In this document: positions 1 through 8,737 of the stretch, piece after piece | Position numbering within the stretch: the stretch's first letter is position 1 | Layout: every line of letters begins with the position of its first letter | DNA from: G965267185 sp965267185 | GTDB lineage: Bacteria > Pseudomonadota > Alphaproteobacteria > UBA6615 | Direction of reading: 5' to 3' | DNA length: 64,000 nt | Assembly: GCA_965267185.1 (NCBI GenBank) | Contig: OZ253937.1 | Location: 3,968,001-4,032,000, forward strand | Translations under genes and position numbers: made by a program | The notes under the pieces: model-generated | The model's input: the letters and a program-made list of their open reading frames with translations, nothing else | What the model was told of the DNA's origin: nothing | The model's database searches: none

Positions 1-912
1 GGCGGTGGCGACGCCGTAGATCGAGGTGGTGGCGGCGATGAACATGTAAGTACCGTCAGATCCACCGAAGGTGAGGTTGGCCACGACCTCCGGCACTAAA
101 ATTTTGCCATGGAGGCTGCCGTCGGGGGCGTAACAGTGCACGCCGTCGGCGGCGCTGGTCCACACGAATCCTTCCGTATCGACGCGCAGGCCATCGGGTA
201 CGCCGGGCTCGATATCGACGAACAGGCGGCCATTCGCGAGCGTGCGTCCGTCGACCACGTCGAAGGCGCGGATATGGTGCGGCGCGTCGACGTTAAAGCT
301 GGGATCGTTGCCGCCCTTGATCGCGCCGCTGTCGGCGATATAGAGGATCGTCTCGTCCGGAGAAAAGGCCAGTCCGTTAGGCTTGTCAAAGTCGTCGGCC
401 ACGATGGTGGGCTCACCGGTTTGCGGGTCGACGCGGAAGACGTAGTTGGCGCCTAGTTCGCTGTCGGCTTTATAACCCTCGACATTGCTGGAGATGCCAT
501 AGGGCGGATCGGTAAACCAAATCGCGCCGTCCGACGCTTCCACCAGATCGTTGGGTGAGTTGAGACGCTTGCCCTGATAATTGTCGGCAACCACCTCGAC
601 CGTGCCATCGGCAAAACGCCGGATCACCCGCCGCCCACCATGCTCGCAGGAGACCAAATGACCGTTGCGGTCGCGGATGTGTCCGTTGGCGAACTCGGAT
701 GGCTTGAGATATTCGCTGGCGCCGTCGCCGCGGCGCCACTGCATCATGCGGTTGTTGGGAATATCGCTGAACAGCAGCGTGTCAGTTTCCGGGAAGTAGA
801 CTGGCCCCTCGGCCCAGATGAAGCCGCTACAAAGGCGTTCCGGCGGTGTATCGGTATCGACAAAGCCGGCGAAGTCGTTTTCAACGATTTGATAGCCTGC
901 CTCCGATGCCAT
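1..912 (-). CDS. SMP-30/gluconolactonase family lactone hydrolase (3' end missing)
   Basis: The open frame reads from an ATG at 912 down to base 1 with no stop, so 304 codons are visible and the C-terminus lies outside the window. It is a six-bladed beta-propeller of the SMP-30/gluconolactonase/LRE family, which hydrolyses sugar or other lactones with a divalent metal. Visible family landmarks are an early Glu in the WAEGPVYFP stretch, SPNDLVEASDGAIWFTDPPYG around the first metal-ligand Asn, the FDKPNGLAFSPDE repeat, and a later DTEGFVWTSAADGVH block. AAGGAGAG lies a few bases upstream of the ATG and supports this start. It follows the 82-residue gene and the GMC oxidoreductase on the same strand, so the likely job is opening a lactone made by that dehydrogenase. 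The substrate is unknown. Confidence 0.88.
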   Translation of the reverse strand, partial: MASEAGYQIVENDFAGFVDTDTPPERLCSGFIWAEGPVYFPETDTLLFSDIPNNRMMQWRRGDGASEYLKPSEFANGHIRDRNGHLVSCEHGGRRVIRRFADGTVEVVADNYQGKRLNSPNDLVEASDGAIWFTDPPYGISSNVEGYKADSELGANYVFRVDPQTGEPTIVADDFDKPNGLAFSPDETILYIADSGAIKGGNDPSFNVDAPHHIRAFDVVDGRTLANGRLFVDIEPGVPDGLRVDTEGFVWTSAADGVHCYAPDGSLHGKILVPEVVANLTFGGSDGTYMFIAATTSIYGVATA

Positions 913-923
913 GGGGTCTCTCC

Positions 924-1172
924 TTATGCGTCGGGCGGGATGATTTCCTGAATGCAGACCTCGTCGACGACGTGGCTGCGGCCGATATCGTCCAAATGGG
1001 CGCGTTTTTGATCGTTGGTCAGGTTGGTGCCGATGCCTTGGGTCATCGCTAACACCAGCGAGCGGTCGCTCATATCGAGCCAGAACGCCCGGCGCACCAG
1101 CTTGCCGTCGGCATCGCGGGCGAAGGGATCGTCCGGGTTGGCACCCAGATCGGGTTGGTAGAAGTTTGCCAT
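924..1172 (-). CDS. 82-residue hypothetical protein between a GMC oxidoreductase and a lactonase
   Basis: This small acidic, soluble-looking protein (MANFYQPDLGANPDD...) has no signal peptide, membrane segment or cysteine cluster. I do not recognise a family. It is called as real because it lies in tight same-strand array: 24 nt after the GMC oxidoreductase stop and 11 nt before the lactonase ATG, with its own ATG. Its sequence, with a central RRAFWLDMSDRSLVLAMTQG stretch and a charged C-terminal half, looks like an ordinary folded protein, not translated noise. By context it could be an accessory or assembly factor of the dehydrogenase/lactonase pair, which is inference only. Confidence 0.6.
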   Translation of the reverse strand: MANFYQPDLGANPDDPFARDADGKLVRRAFWLDMSDRSLVLAMTQGIGTNLTNDQKRAHLDDIGRSHVVDEVCIQEIIPPDA

Positions 1173-1196
1173 ATCGTCGGGGTGTCCCTGTTTGGA

Positions 1197-2813
1197 TTAG
1201 CTACGCCGGTCTTCGCGCATCATATCAGACGCCTTTTCCGCGATCATAATAACCGGCGAATTGGTGTTGCCCGAGGTAATCGTCGGCATTACCGAGGCGT
1301 CGACCACGCGGAGACCGTCCACGCCGTGCACCCGCAGCCGGTCATCGACGACGGCCATGGCATCGCCGCCCATCTTCGCCGTGCCCACCGGGTGAAAGAT
1401 GGTCGTACCGACATCGCCAGCGGCGCGCGCAAGATTGTCATCGTCGTCGCCATAGCCGGGGCCCGGTTTGAACTCCTCGGGACGGTATTTGGCGAAGGCG
1501 GGTTGGGCGACGATGTTACGGGTTACCCGGATCGCTTGAGCGGCCACGCGCCGATCTGCTGGCGCGTTCAGGTAATTCGGCTTGATCGCGGGCTGTTGGC
1601 GCGGGTCGGGGCTGGCGATATGAATGCTGCCGCGCGATTCGGGACGCAGGTTGCAGACGCTGGCGGTAACCGCAGGAAAATCGTGCAGCGGTTCGCCGAA
1701 CTTATCGAGGCTCAACGGCTGCACATGATATTGCAGATCGGGGGTATCCAGCGCCGGGTCGGACTTCACAAACGCGCCCAGCTGGCTCGGCGCCATCGAC
1801 ATGGGCCCACGGCGCAGCAGGGCGTATTCGAGCGCGATGCCTGCCTTCCCGGCCAGGCTGTTGGCCCGTTCGTTCAGGGTTTTTACGCCGTGCACCTTGT
1901 AGGCGCAGCGGATTTGCAGATGGTCTTGCAGGTTTTCCCCAACACCGGGCAGGTCGTGAACGACGTCGACCCCGTTGGCCCGCAATAGATCGCCACCGCC
2001 GATCCCCGATAGCTCGAGTAGTTGTGGCGTGCCGACCGAACCGGTGGCCAATACGACTTCGCCATCGGCGGCGATGTGTGTGTCTTCGCCATTGTGCCAG
2101 ATATCGACGCCGGTGACCCGGCCATCTGCGATGGACAAGCGCTTGGCTTCCGCGTGGGTCAGCACGGTCAGGTTGGGCCGCTTCATCGCCGGTTTCAAGA
2201 ATGCCTTGGCCGTGCTGACCCGCACGCCCGTGCGCTGATTGACATGAAAATAGCCGCAGCCTTCGTTGTTGCCGCGGTTGAAATCGTCAGTCTTGGGAAT
2301 GCCTGCCTCGGCGGCCGCCTCGCGGAAAGCGTCGAGCACTTCCCAGGAGAGGCGCTGGCGCTCGACCCGCCATTCGCCGCCATCGGCATGCAACTCGTCG
2401 GTGGGGAGCGCTGCTTGGTCTTCTGAGCGCAAGAAATAGGGCAATACGTCGTCCCAACCCCAACCGGTATTGCCCCGTTGCCGCCAGCCGTCGTAATCAC
2501 GCGCCTGGCCGCGCATATAGATCATGCCGTTGATGGCGGAACAGCCGCCGAGAATGCGCCCGCGCGGATAGTTGAGCGCGCGCCCGTTAAGACCGGCTTC
2601 GGCTTCGGTTTTGAATCCCCAATCGGTGCGCGGATTGCCCATGCAGTAGAGGTAACCGACCGGAATATGGACCCAGATGTAGTTGTCCTTGCCGCCAGCC
2701 TCCAGCAAGCATACGCGCACCGTGGGATCGGCCGATAACCGGTTGGCCAGTACGCAGCCGGCGGTGCCGGCGCCGACGATAACGTAGTCGAACGAACCCA
2801 AGCTTTTGCTCAT
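1197..2813 (-). CDS. GMC family FAD-dependent oxidoreductase (choline dehydrogenase-like)
   Basis: The product is 538 residues, the usual size for bacterial GMC alcohol dehydrogenases. The N-terminus carries the FAD-binding Rossmann motif VGAGTAGCVLANRLS. GMC signature 1 follows (NYPRGRILGGCSAINGMIY), then signature 2 (GSVGTPQLLELSGIG). The C-terminal catalytic region has FHPVGTAKMG and the conserved TSGNTNSP. These proteins oxidise an alcohol and pass electrons to the respiratory chain or O2; choline, alkanols and sugars are all possible, and the substrate cannot be read from sequence. There is no signal peptide. I chose the ATG at 2813 (MSKSLGSFDYVIVGAG); an in-frame TTG six bases upstream is possible. 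It heads an apparent three-gene operon with the 82-residue protein and the SMP-30 lactonase. Confidence 0.9.
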   Translation of the reverse strand: MSKSLGSFDYVIVGAGTAGCVLANRLSADPTVRVCLLEAGGKDNYIWVHIPVGYLYCMGNPRTDWGFKTEAEAGLNGRALNYPRGRILGGCSAINGMIYMRGQARDYDGWRQRGNTGWGWDDVLPYFLRSEDQAALPTDELHADGGEWRVERQRLSWEVLDAFREAAAEAGIPKTDDFNRGNNEGCGYFHVNQRTGVRVSTAKAFLKPAMKRPNLTVLTHAEAKRLSIADGRVTGVDIWHNGEDTHIAADGEVVLATGSVGTPQLLELSGIGGGDLLRANGVDVVHDLPGVGENLQDHLQIRCAYKVHGVKTLNERANSLAGKAGIALEYALLRRGPMSMAPSQLGAFVKSDPALDTPDLQYHVQPLSLDKFGEPLHDFPAVTASVCNLRPESRGSIHIASPDPRQQPAIKPNYLNAPADRRVAAQAIRVTRNIVAQPAFAKYRPEEFKPGPGYGDDDDNLARAAGDVGTTIFHPVGTAKMGGDAMAVVDDRLRVHGVDGLRVVDASVMPTITSGNTNSPVIMIAEKASDMMREDRRS

Positions 2814-2852
2814 AGCCAAAGGGTAGCGGAATCGGCGCCGGAGTAAATGTGT

Positions 2853-3608
2853 CTAGCTGGCGCCAAACACCTTTTGCAGCAGTTTCGTGGTGCGTTTGGC
2901 TGGGTTTTGGCGAATCGCAGCTTCCTCTTCGGCGAGATAGAGAAAGAGTCCGCGCAACGCGCGGTCGAGGACGTGTTCGGTCAGGTCCGCCTGGGCATTG
3001 GGCACGAAGGGGATCGCTTTGTATTGGCCGATGGCGTTGTTGTAAGCACTCACTGCGCCGACCTCGGCGATGCTGGCTTCGACGATCGGGCGCATGCGCT
3101 GGGTCAGCGGGCCGCTCATCGTGCGTTCGAGGTAGCGTGTCGCGGCATCGGTTGGGCCCTGATAAATCTGCCGCACATCTTCGAGAGTCATCTCCTGAAT
3201 GGCTTGCCAGAACACGTCTCGAGCCTCGGGCGCGGCCTGCTCGGCGGCGCGATTAAGCCGCAGCTCCAGATCTGCCATCAAGTCGGGCATGCCGATGCGG
3301 GCGAGCGTGGTCCGCACTGTCTCAAGGCTTTTCGGCAATGGCACATGGATGCGCGGGTCGGTGTTGTAGCCGTCCACGGTACCGACTTGTGATACCACCG
3401 TGCCGACACCCACTTTCAGCGCTTCTCGTAGTCCGCTGCTGATATCTTGATCGGTAAGCGCGCCTGCGGTGCCGCCATCGCCCTGGATCGACTGCAAAGC
3501 CTCTTTGCCGCGCTTGAGCAGGTCGAGTTGCGCCTGCGCACCGGTTGGTGCGGTGGTGGTGAAAATAGCGGCGACGGCGAAGCCCAAAGCCCATCGATAA
3601 AATGTCAT
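2853..3608 (-). CDS. DUF4197 domain protein, exported
   Basis: This 251-residue protein opens with a clear signal peptide (hydrophobic core ALGFAVAAIFTTTAPTG ending ...AQAQ). Its body matches what I know of DUF4197: LTDQDISSGLREALKVGVGTVVSQVG near the start, a middle section of amphipathic helices, and a C-terminal LTEHVLDRALRGLFLYLAEEEAAIRQNPAKRTT. The family is widespread in Proteobacteria and has no established function; a periplasmic location is inferred from the signal peptide. GAGGAA just upstream of the ATG fits a ribosome binding site. The gene lies 40 nt upstream of the GMC oxidoreductase on the same strand, so it may be co-transcribed, although nothing links the functions. Confidence 0.85.
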   Translation of the reverse strand: MTFYRWALGFAVAAIFTTTAPTGAQAQLDLLKRGKEALQSIQGDGGTAGALTDQDISSGLREALKVGVGTVVSQVGTVDGYNTDPRIHVPLPKSLETVRTTLARIGMPDLMADLELRLNRAAEQAAPEARDVFWQAIQEMTLEDVRQIYQGPTDAATRYLERTMSGPLTQRMRPIVEASIAEVGAVSAYNNAIGQYKAIPFVPNAQADLTEHVLDRALRGLFLYLAEEEAAIRQNPAKRTTKLLQKVFGAS

Positions 3609-3768
3609 AGCGGTTCCTCAAGGAGGTGCGGTCCGTATGCCGCTTGCCGATGTACTACCATACAGAAGATTTGGCCCTTTGTGTGACGCCGGCTGTTACG
3701 GTTTCGCCATCGGCGAATCTATGGCTACACTAACGCATCGCCAACGCCATAGCGCCGTTTGTTTGCCG

Positions 3769-4584
3769 ATGCCGGACGATATCAACCGCAATCCCGTCGA
3801 TGCTTATTCGCCGCGCGAAATCGCCGCGCTGGTCGAAGGAGTAGGCGTGGCAAAGGCCCGGCTGCCGGCGCTTGACACCTTGGCGCTTGCCGTTCTTGCC
3901 GGAGCCTTTATCGCATTCGGAGCGATGTTTTTCACGTTGGTGACGACCGGCAACGATCTCGGTTTCGGCGTCAACCGGCTGATCGGCGGTATCGCGTTCT
4001 CGTTGGGCCTCATCCTCGTCGTTGTGGGTGGTGCCGAACTGTTTACTGGCAACAATCTCATCGTGATGGCCTGGGCGGACCGAAAAATTACGCTAGGGCA
4101 ACTATTGCGGAACTGGACGTTCGTCTTGGCGGGGAATTTCGTCGGCGCCGTCGGCGCGGCCGCCCTGATCTATCTCAGCGGCGTGCTAAAGCTCGACGAT
4201 GGCGCATTTGCCGCCAGCGCCGCGCAGATTGCCACCGCAAAGGTCGCATTACCTGCCAGTGAGGCGTTTTTCCGCGGCGTTTTGTGCAATGCGCTGGTTT
4301 GCCTGGCGGTGTGGCTGTGTTTTGCCGCCCATTCGGTGAGCGGCAAAATTCTGGCGATTATTTTTCCGATCGCCGCGTTCGTCGCGTTGGGCTTCGAGCA
4401 TTCAATCGCCAACATGTATTTTATTCCGCTGGGCTGGCTGGTCGGGGCCGACGGGGTCACCGTCGGCAGCTTTCTAGGCAATTTGGTGCCCGTGACTCTG
4501 GGCAATATTGTCGGCGGTAGCGTTTTCGTGGCGCTGGTGTACTGGGTGATCTATCTGCGCCGCCCGGCGTCCGGCCGCGAGTAA
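3769..4584 (+). CDS. Formate/nitrite transporter (FNT) family channel
   Basis: About 271 residues with six strongly hydrophobic segments, the FNT fold (pentameric aquaporin-like channels for formate, nitrite or hydrosulfide). Family marks include the N-terminal DAYSPREIAALVE, the first-helix GAFIAFGAMFF, the GGAELFTGNNLIV loop, a discontinuous helix around NALVCLAVW, and GFEHSIANMYF with the conserved His in the pore, then LGNIVGGSVFVALVYW. I place the start at MPDDINRNP because homologues begin close to DAYSP; in-frame ATGs at 3721 and 3637 would add a low-quality N-terminus. Neither candidate start has a convincing Shine-Dalgarno. Formate and nitrite cannot be separated on sequence alone. 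No formate dehydrogenase or nitrite reductase is nearby. Confidence 0.88.
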   Translation: MPDDINRNPVDAYSPREIAALVEGVGVAKARLPALDTLALAVLAGAFIAFGAMFFTLVTTGNDLGFGVNRLIGGIAFSLGLILVVVGGAELFTGNNLIVMAWADRKITLGQLLRNWTFVLAGNFVGAVGAAALIYLSGVLKLDDGAFAASAAQIATAKVALPASEAFFRGVLCNALVCLAVWLCFAAHSVSGKILAIIFPIAAFVALGFEHSIANMYFIPLGWLVGADGVTVGSFLGNLVPVTLGNIVGGSVFVALVYWVIYLRRPASGRE

Positions 4585-4643
4585 TCGCGCTTCTTCCATT
4601 CCGCCTAATACTGCTAAGCTCGTTGTAACAAGGGGAGGATGCC

Positions 4644-5402
4644 ATGGCTGACGATAGGTCCACGCTTTCAAACCGCAATCCAGACCGGATCACGCCGGTC
4701 ATGCGCGCCAATATCGATAAGACGCTGGCGCGGGCGCTCACCACGCTGGAGGCCAAGACCGAGCCGAACCATACGGCGGTGATCGTCGTCGACGTTCAGA
4801 ACGACTTCTGTGCCGAAGGCGGCATGCTCGACACAGAGGGCTTCGATCTCACGCGGATCCAAACCATGGTGCCGCGCCTGGTGAACTTGATCGATAAGGC
4901 ACGCGAGGCCGGCTGCCTGATCGTTTATATCCAGACCATCTACAACGCCGAGATGAACCTGATGTCCGATGTCTGGCTCGAGCAGTCGTTGCGTCAGTGG
5001 AAAGGACGGTTCATCGAATATCCCGTGTGCATGGAAGACGGTTGGGGCGGCGACTTCTATGAAGGTATAGAGCCCCTGCCCGGCGAGCCGATCATCCATA
5101 AGCACCGCTATGGCGGATTCATCGGCACCAATCTCGACATGGTGCTACGATCCAACGGCATCCGCTCGTTGATCATGACCGGCGCGATTACCAACGGCTG
5201 TGTCGAATCGACGGCGCGCGACGGCTTCTTCCACGACTACTACATCGTCTTCACCGACGATTGCACCGGCACGGTCACCGAAGAGATGCACAACGCCACA
5301 CTGGTCAATATCGACCGCTGGTTCGGCCAGGTGGTCCAGTCGGAAGAAGTGATCGCCTGTTGGCGCGACGCCGGCAAGCTATCGGCGGAAGCAGCCGAAT
5401 AG
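4644..5402 (+). CDS. Cysteine hydrolase of the isochorismatase superfamily
   Basis: A 252-residue alpha/beta hydrolase of the isochorismatase-like amidohydrolase family. The catalytic triad is visible: Asp50 in VIVVDVQNDF, Lys153 in IIHKHRYGGF and Cys186 in TNGCVESTARDGF, with the usual cis-peptide region before the Cys. The general look, with a long N-terminal extension and the KHRYGGF/ATRDGF-type motifs, resembles ureidoacrylate amidohydrolase (RutB) and related biuret/carbamoyl amidases, but no other pyrimidine-catabolism gene is present, so a specific substrate is not assigned. The ATG is preceded by AGGGGAGG. It is about 60 nt downstream of the FNT channel and converges with the LpxR-like gene, the stops lying 1 nt apart. 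Confidence 0.87.
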   Translation: MADDRSTLSNRNPDRITPVMRANIDKTLARALTTLEAKTEPNHTAVIVVDVQNDFCAEGGMLDTEGFDLTRIQTMVPRLVNLIDKAREAGCLIVYIQTIYNAEMNLMSDVWLEQSLRQWKGRFIEYPVCMEDGWGGDFYEGIEPLPGEPIIHKHRYGGFIGTNLDMVLRSNGIRSLIMTGAITNGCVESTARDGFFHDYYIVFTDDCTGTVTEEMHNATLVNIDRWFGQVVQSEEVIACWRDAGKLSAEAAE

Positions 5403-5403
5403 A

Positions 5404-6423
5404 TTAGAACCGCGCAGAAAGGCTGATCGCGCCGTAACGGTCGGCGCGGCGCTGGCGTTCGAACTCGCGGCTCCGGTAGACATGGGTGAACGACAGCCGG
5501 ATGTCGTTGACGATAATCGCGAGCCCCGCCTGAATGTCGGCCACCAGAGGTATCTTGTCGACGCTGTGGCTACTGGCGACAGTGTTGCCGTCGAGGAAGA
5601 TATTGCGCGCGACGACCCGCCCTTCGGCGCCGGCGAAGAGATACCAGGCAAAGTCGGTACCGCCGGTAACGGCGGCGAGGCCCGATAGGGTAGGGCGCAC
5701 ATGGGGCGGACCGAAGTCGGCCTTGAGCTCCTGGCCAACCCGCACCGTGGCGCCGGCGTTCGCGAGGGTCATCACATTACCCAGCGCGACCCCGATATGG
5801 GGAATTACGTCCGCTTCCACCGTTCCGGCGGTCAGCGGTGCGGGCCGCAAGCGCCGCTCGAAGATAACCATCACGCCGGGTTCGTTCTCGAGCTGATTGT
5901 CCCAGCCGTTCGAGCGGCTGACGCCGATCAGTTCGTGGAAATTATTTTGTACTTCCTCGGCGAGCGCCAACGGTCCCACCACACCGACGTCGAGCTCGAA
6001 TGTGTCGAGGACATCGACCGCTAAACCGCTAACGGTATCGGTGGTCTCGGCATGCAGCGAAATACCGCCGTAGAGCCAGCCGGCATAGGGCCGGTCGTCG
6101 GCTACAACCGCGCGGGCTGCCGTATCTTCGGGTGTGAAAATGCTTTGGCCGACGGCGAGCCCGATGCGTCCCTCGGCCTGTGCGTTCACCTGGCGGTAAA
6201 TCCAATTGAGGGTGTTGCGTGCCCATTGTGGCGATGCGCCAGGGCTTTTGGAGTCGGATACCCAACTCGCCCGCATACCTGTTGTGTAGTGCCGGTCGGT
6301 ATCGGCGATCCGGTCGTTCTCAAATTGCAGGCTGTAGTTGCCATCCGCGGTTGCGGGCGGAGCACTCGCCAGCCACGCTGCGGCCAGTAGGGCGGAGAAC
6401 GCGAACCGGCGCGGCGTTGTCAT
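5404..6423 (-). CDS. LpxR/DUF2219 family outer-membrane protein (putative lipid A deacylase)
   Basis: 339 residues with a signal peptide (ALLAAAWLASAPPATA) and a C-terminal Phe (SLSARF), as expected of an outer-membrane beta-barrel. The N-terminal block SLQFENDRIADTDRHYTTGMR is the hallmark of LpxR/DUF2219, containing the Asn-Asp pair used in the active site of Salmonella LpxR; a second conserved block is VADDRPYAGWLYGG. LpxR removes the 3'-acyloxyacyl group of lipid A, but only part of this large family has been shown to do so, so activity is inference. The ATG lies 8 nt after the yhhQ stop on the same strand, suggesting co-transcription with no obvious functional link. Confidence 0.82.
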   Translation of the reverse strand: MTTPRRFAFSALLAAAWLASAPPATADGNYSLQFENDRIADTDRHYTTGMRASWVSDSKSPGASPQWARNTLNWIYRQVNAQAEGRIGLAVGQSIFTPEDTAARAVVADDRPYAGWLYGGISLHAETTDTVSGLAVDVLDTFELDVGVVGPLALAEEVQNNFHELIGVSRSNGWDNQLENEPGVMVIFERRLRPAPLTAGTVEADVIPHIGVALGNVMTLANAGATVRVGQELKADFGPPHVRPTLSGLAAVTGGTDFAWYLFAGAEGRVVARNIFLDGNTVASSHSVDKIPLVADIQAGLAIIVNDIRLSFTHVYRSREFERQRRADRYGAISLSARF

Positions 6424-6431
6424 CGGCGTCG

Positions 6432-7130
6432 CTATCCGGTCATCGCAAACGGATTGAAACGCACATCACGGTCGTAAGTGTCGATGCCCTCGGCGCGTTT
6501 AAGCCAGCCGACGACCATGTAAGTCAGTGGCGTTGCCAGTGCTTCATAGGCGATCTTCACCAGCGCCTGGACTAAGATCGCTGCGATAAGCGCGCTCGTC
6601 GGCAGGATGCCACTGAACGCGACGACGATGAAAATCGCCGAATCGAGACTTTGGCCCACCACGGTCGAGGAAATAGTGCGCAGCCACAGGAAGCGCCCTT
6701 CGGTGGCCACCTTAAGGCGCGCGAGCACATAGGCGTTGGCGAACTCACCGACTAAATAGGCGATCAGCGAGGCGGCGAGGATCCGCGGCGTGGCGCCCAA
6801 GATCGCGTCATAGGCCGTCTGTTGGTCCCAGAAGCCGGCTGCTGGCAGTACGCCGACCAGCGCGAAGGTCGCGACGGCGAACAAGTTGGCCGCAAAACCC
6901 ATCCAAATCACCCGCCGGGCCTTGGCATAGCCGTACACTTCGGTCAGAACGTCGCCGATAATGTAGGTAATCGGGAAAATGACGATGGCGCCGGGCAAGA
7001 CAAAGTCCGCCACCGAAATCAGCTTAACCGCCGTGATATTGGAGACGATGAGACAGGTCACGAAGGCCACCGCGATCATCAGAAAGCGGCTGGATATCTG
7101 GCTCGAAGAGGTTGATTGCGTATCGGTCAT
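6432..7130 (-). CDS. yhhQ: Queuosine precursor transporter YhhQ (VUT family)
   Basis: A 232-residue integral membrane protein with about six hydrophobic helices, of the YhhQ/VUT family that imports queuine or 7-deazaguanine precursors (preQ0/preQ1). Recognisable motifs are FVTCLIVSNITAVKL in the first helix, the polar loop FPITYIIGDVLTEVYGY, the VYGYAKARRVIW continuation, and the C-terminal KIAYEALATPLTYMVVGWLKRAEGID. It is transcribed divergently from queA with 87 bp between the ATGs, which supports its role in queuosine metabolism: import of a precursor alongside QueA, QueF and QueG on the other strand. Confidence 0.9.
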   Translation of the reverse strand: MTDTQSTSSSQISSRFLMIAVAFVTCLIVSNITAVKLISVADFVLPGAIVIFPITYIIGDVLTEVYGYAKARRVIWMGFAANLFAVATFALVGVLPAAGFWDQQTAYDAILGATPRILAASLIAYLVGEFANAYVLARLKVATEGRFLWLRTISSTVVGQSLDSAIFIVVAFSGILPTSALIAAILVQALVKIAYEALATPLTYMVVGWLKRAEGIDTYDRDVRFNPFAMTG

Positions 7131-7217
7131 GGCCGGCGGTTATCGAAGTCTAAGGGACGTGCGTTGTGCCGCGTGGGGGCCGAGCTGTCAATTAACCCCA
7201 TTGCGAGCGGGCCTGAG

Positions 7218-8279
7218 ATGAAGACCGCCGATTTCGATTTCGAGCTGCCGCGTGAGCTGATCGCCCAGCGTCCCGCCACGCCGCGCGACAGCGCTAGGTT
7301 ACTCGATGCGCGGAGCGATCTGGCCGACCGCACGGTGCGTGACCTGCCCGAGCTTTTGGAACCCGGCGATCTCATGGTGTTCAACGACACGCGTGTTATC
7401 CCCGCGCAACTGTCGGGAACGCGGATACGCGGGACCGCCGAAACCGCCGTGAGTGTAACTCTGCACAAACTGGATGGGGCGGGGCTGTGGCAAGCCTTTG
7501 CCAAGCCGGCCCGGCGTCTAGACGCGGACGACCGCATCGTTTTCGGCGATGGTTTCTCGGCGGAAGTTGCTGAAAAGCGGGAAAATGGAGAGATTTTGCT
7601 GCAATTTAATGCAGTTGGGGCCGATTTTGGCGCGGCGCTGCGGCGCTACGGACACACGCCGCTGCCGCCCTATATCAAGCGGCCCGACCAGCCCGACGGC
7701 AAGGACCGGGCGGACTACCAAACGATGTTTGCCGCCCATGACGGTGCGGTTGCAGCGCCGACTGCGGGGCTGCATTTCACCCCCGAACTGTTGCGTGCAT
7801 TGGAGGCGCGGGGGGTCTCGATGGCGCCGCTGACGCTCCATGTGGGGGCGGGCACGTTCCTGCCGGTGACCGCCGAAGCGGTCGAAGATCACAAAATGCA
7901 CGCCGAAACCGGTGAAATTTCAGCTTCGACGGCGGATGCCGTGAACGCTGCCCACGCACGGGGAAACCGGGTGCTGGCGGTCGGCACAACGTCGCTGCGG
8001 CTACTCGAAAGTGCCGTGAATATGGATGGCATAGTGAGCCCGTTTGCCGGCGAGACCGACATCTTCATCACCCCCGGCTACCGGTTCGGGACGGTCGACC
8101 TGCTACTTACCAACTTTCACTTGCCGCGCTCGACCCTGTATATGCTTGTGTGCGCGTTCGCCGGGACCAACCATATGGGGACGGCCTACGCTCACGCCAT
8201 TGCGCAGCGCTACCGTTTCTATTCCTATGGGGACGCGATGTTGCTTCAACGCGCCGATGGAGGGCGCAATGACCGATGA
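7218..8279 (+). CDS. queA: tRNA preQ1(34) S-adenosylmethionine ribosyltransferase-isomerase QueA
   Basis: 353 residues, standard length. QueA transfers and isomerises the ribosyl moiety of SAM onto preQ1 in tRNA, giving epoxyqueuosine. The start MKTADFDFELPRELIAQRPATPRDSARLLD is the canonical N-terminus; an in-frame upstream ATG at 7116 would overlap the divergent yhhQ and is rejected. Other QueA blocks visible are DLMVFNDTRVIPAQL, the GLHFTPELL and LTLHVGAGTFLPV motifs, and the C-terminal TNFHLPRSTLYMLVCAFAG. Its last 11 nt overlap the start of queF, so translation is probably coupled. It is the first gene of the plus-strand queuosine operon; no preQ1 riboswitch could be recognised in the short leader. 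Confidence 0.96.
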   Translation: MKTADFDFELPRELIAQRPATPRDSARLLDARSDLADRTVRDLPELLEPGDLMVFNDTRVIPAQLSGTRIRGTAETAVSVTLHKLDGAGLWQAFAKPARRLDADDRIVFGDGFSAEVAEKRENGEILLQFNAVGADFGAALRRYGHTPLPPYIKRPDQPDGKDRADYQTMFAAHDGAVAAPTAGLHFTPELLRALEARGVSMAPLTLHVGAGTFLPVTAEAVEDHKMHAETGEISASTADAVNAAHARGNRVLAVGTTSLRLLESAVNMDGIVSPFAGETDIFITPGYRFGTVDLLLTNFHLPRSTLYMLVCAFAGTNHMGTAYAHAIAQRYRFYSYGDAMLLQRADGGRNDR

Positions 8280-8733
8280 TACCTATGCCGGCCTGACCCA
8301 ACTGGGCGGCGACGCCAAGCTGCCGCAATCGCCCGACGAGGCGGTGCTGGAGCGGGTGGCCAATCCACAGAAGGGCGAGACCTATCTGGTGCGTTTCACC
8401 GCGCCGGAATTCACCTCGATCTGCCCGATTACCGGCCAGCCCGATTTCGCCCATCTGGTCATCGACTACGCGCCGGAGGAATGGATCGTCGAGAGCAAGT
8501 CGCTGAAGCTCTATCTCGGATCGTTCCGCAATCACGGCGCCTTCCATGAAGATTGTACGGTGGCGATCGCCAAGCGTTTGGTGGATACGCTGGCGCCTAC
8601 ATGGCTGCGGATCGGCGGATACTGGTATCCGCGCGGCGGCATTCCGATTGACGTGTTCTATCAAACTGGTGAACCGCCGGCTGGCCTATGGCTGCCCGAC
8701 CAGGGGGTCGCGCCCTACCGGGGGCGGGGGTGA
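8269..8733 (+). CDS. queF: NADPH-dependent 7-cyano-7-deazaguanine reductase QueF
   Basis: 154 residues, the short unimodular (YkvM-type) QueF, which reduces the nitrile preQ0 to the amine preQ1 with NADPH. The catalytic Cys52 lies in FTSICPITGQPDF with the conserved Asp59; substrate-binding features follow in SKSLKLYLGSFRNHGAFHEDC. The ATG used (MTDDTYAGLTQLGG) lies inside the end of queA, and GGAGGG precedes it. A start further upstream at 8044 would read through queA out of frame and is rejected. The stop is followed 4 nt later by the TTG of queG. Confidence 0.95.
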   Translation: MTDDTYAGLTQLGGDAKLPQSPDEAVLERVANPQKGETYLVRFTAPEFTSICPITGQPDFAHLVIDYAPEEWIVESKSLKLYLGSFRNHGAFHEDCTVAIAKRLVDTLAPTWLRIGGYWYPRGGIPIDVFYQTGEPPAGLWLPDQGVAPYRGRG

Positions 8734-8737
8734 CGGT

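Noticed and set aside
1155..1988. 277-codon plus-strand ORF opposite the GMC oxidoreductase
   Set aside because: Runs antisense to a gene with clear family motifs; its translation is Arg/Gly/His-rich without recognisable domains, the usual result of GC-rich codon bias.
7131..7217. preQ1 riboswitch between yhhQ and queA
   Set aside because: Neither strand shows the preQ1-I stem with A-rich tail or the class II layout in this 87-bp gap.
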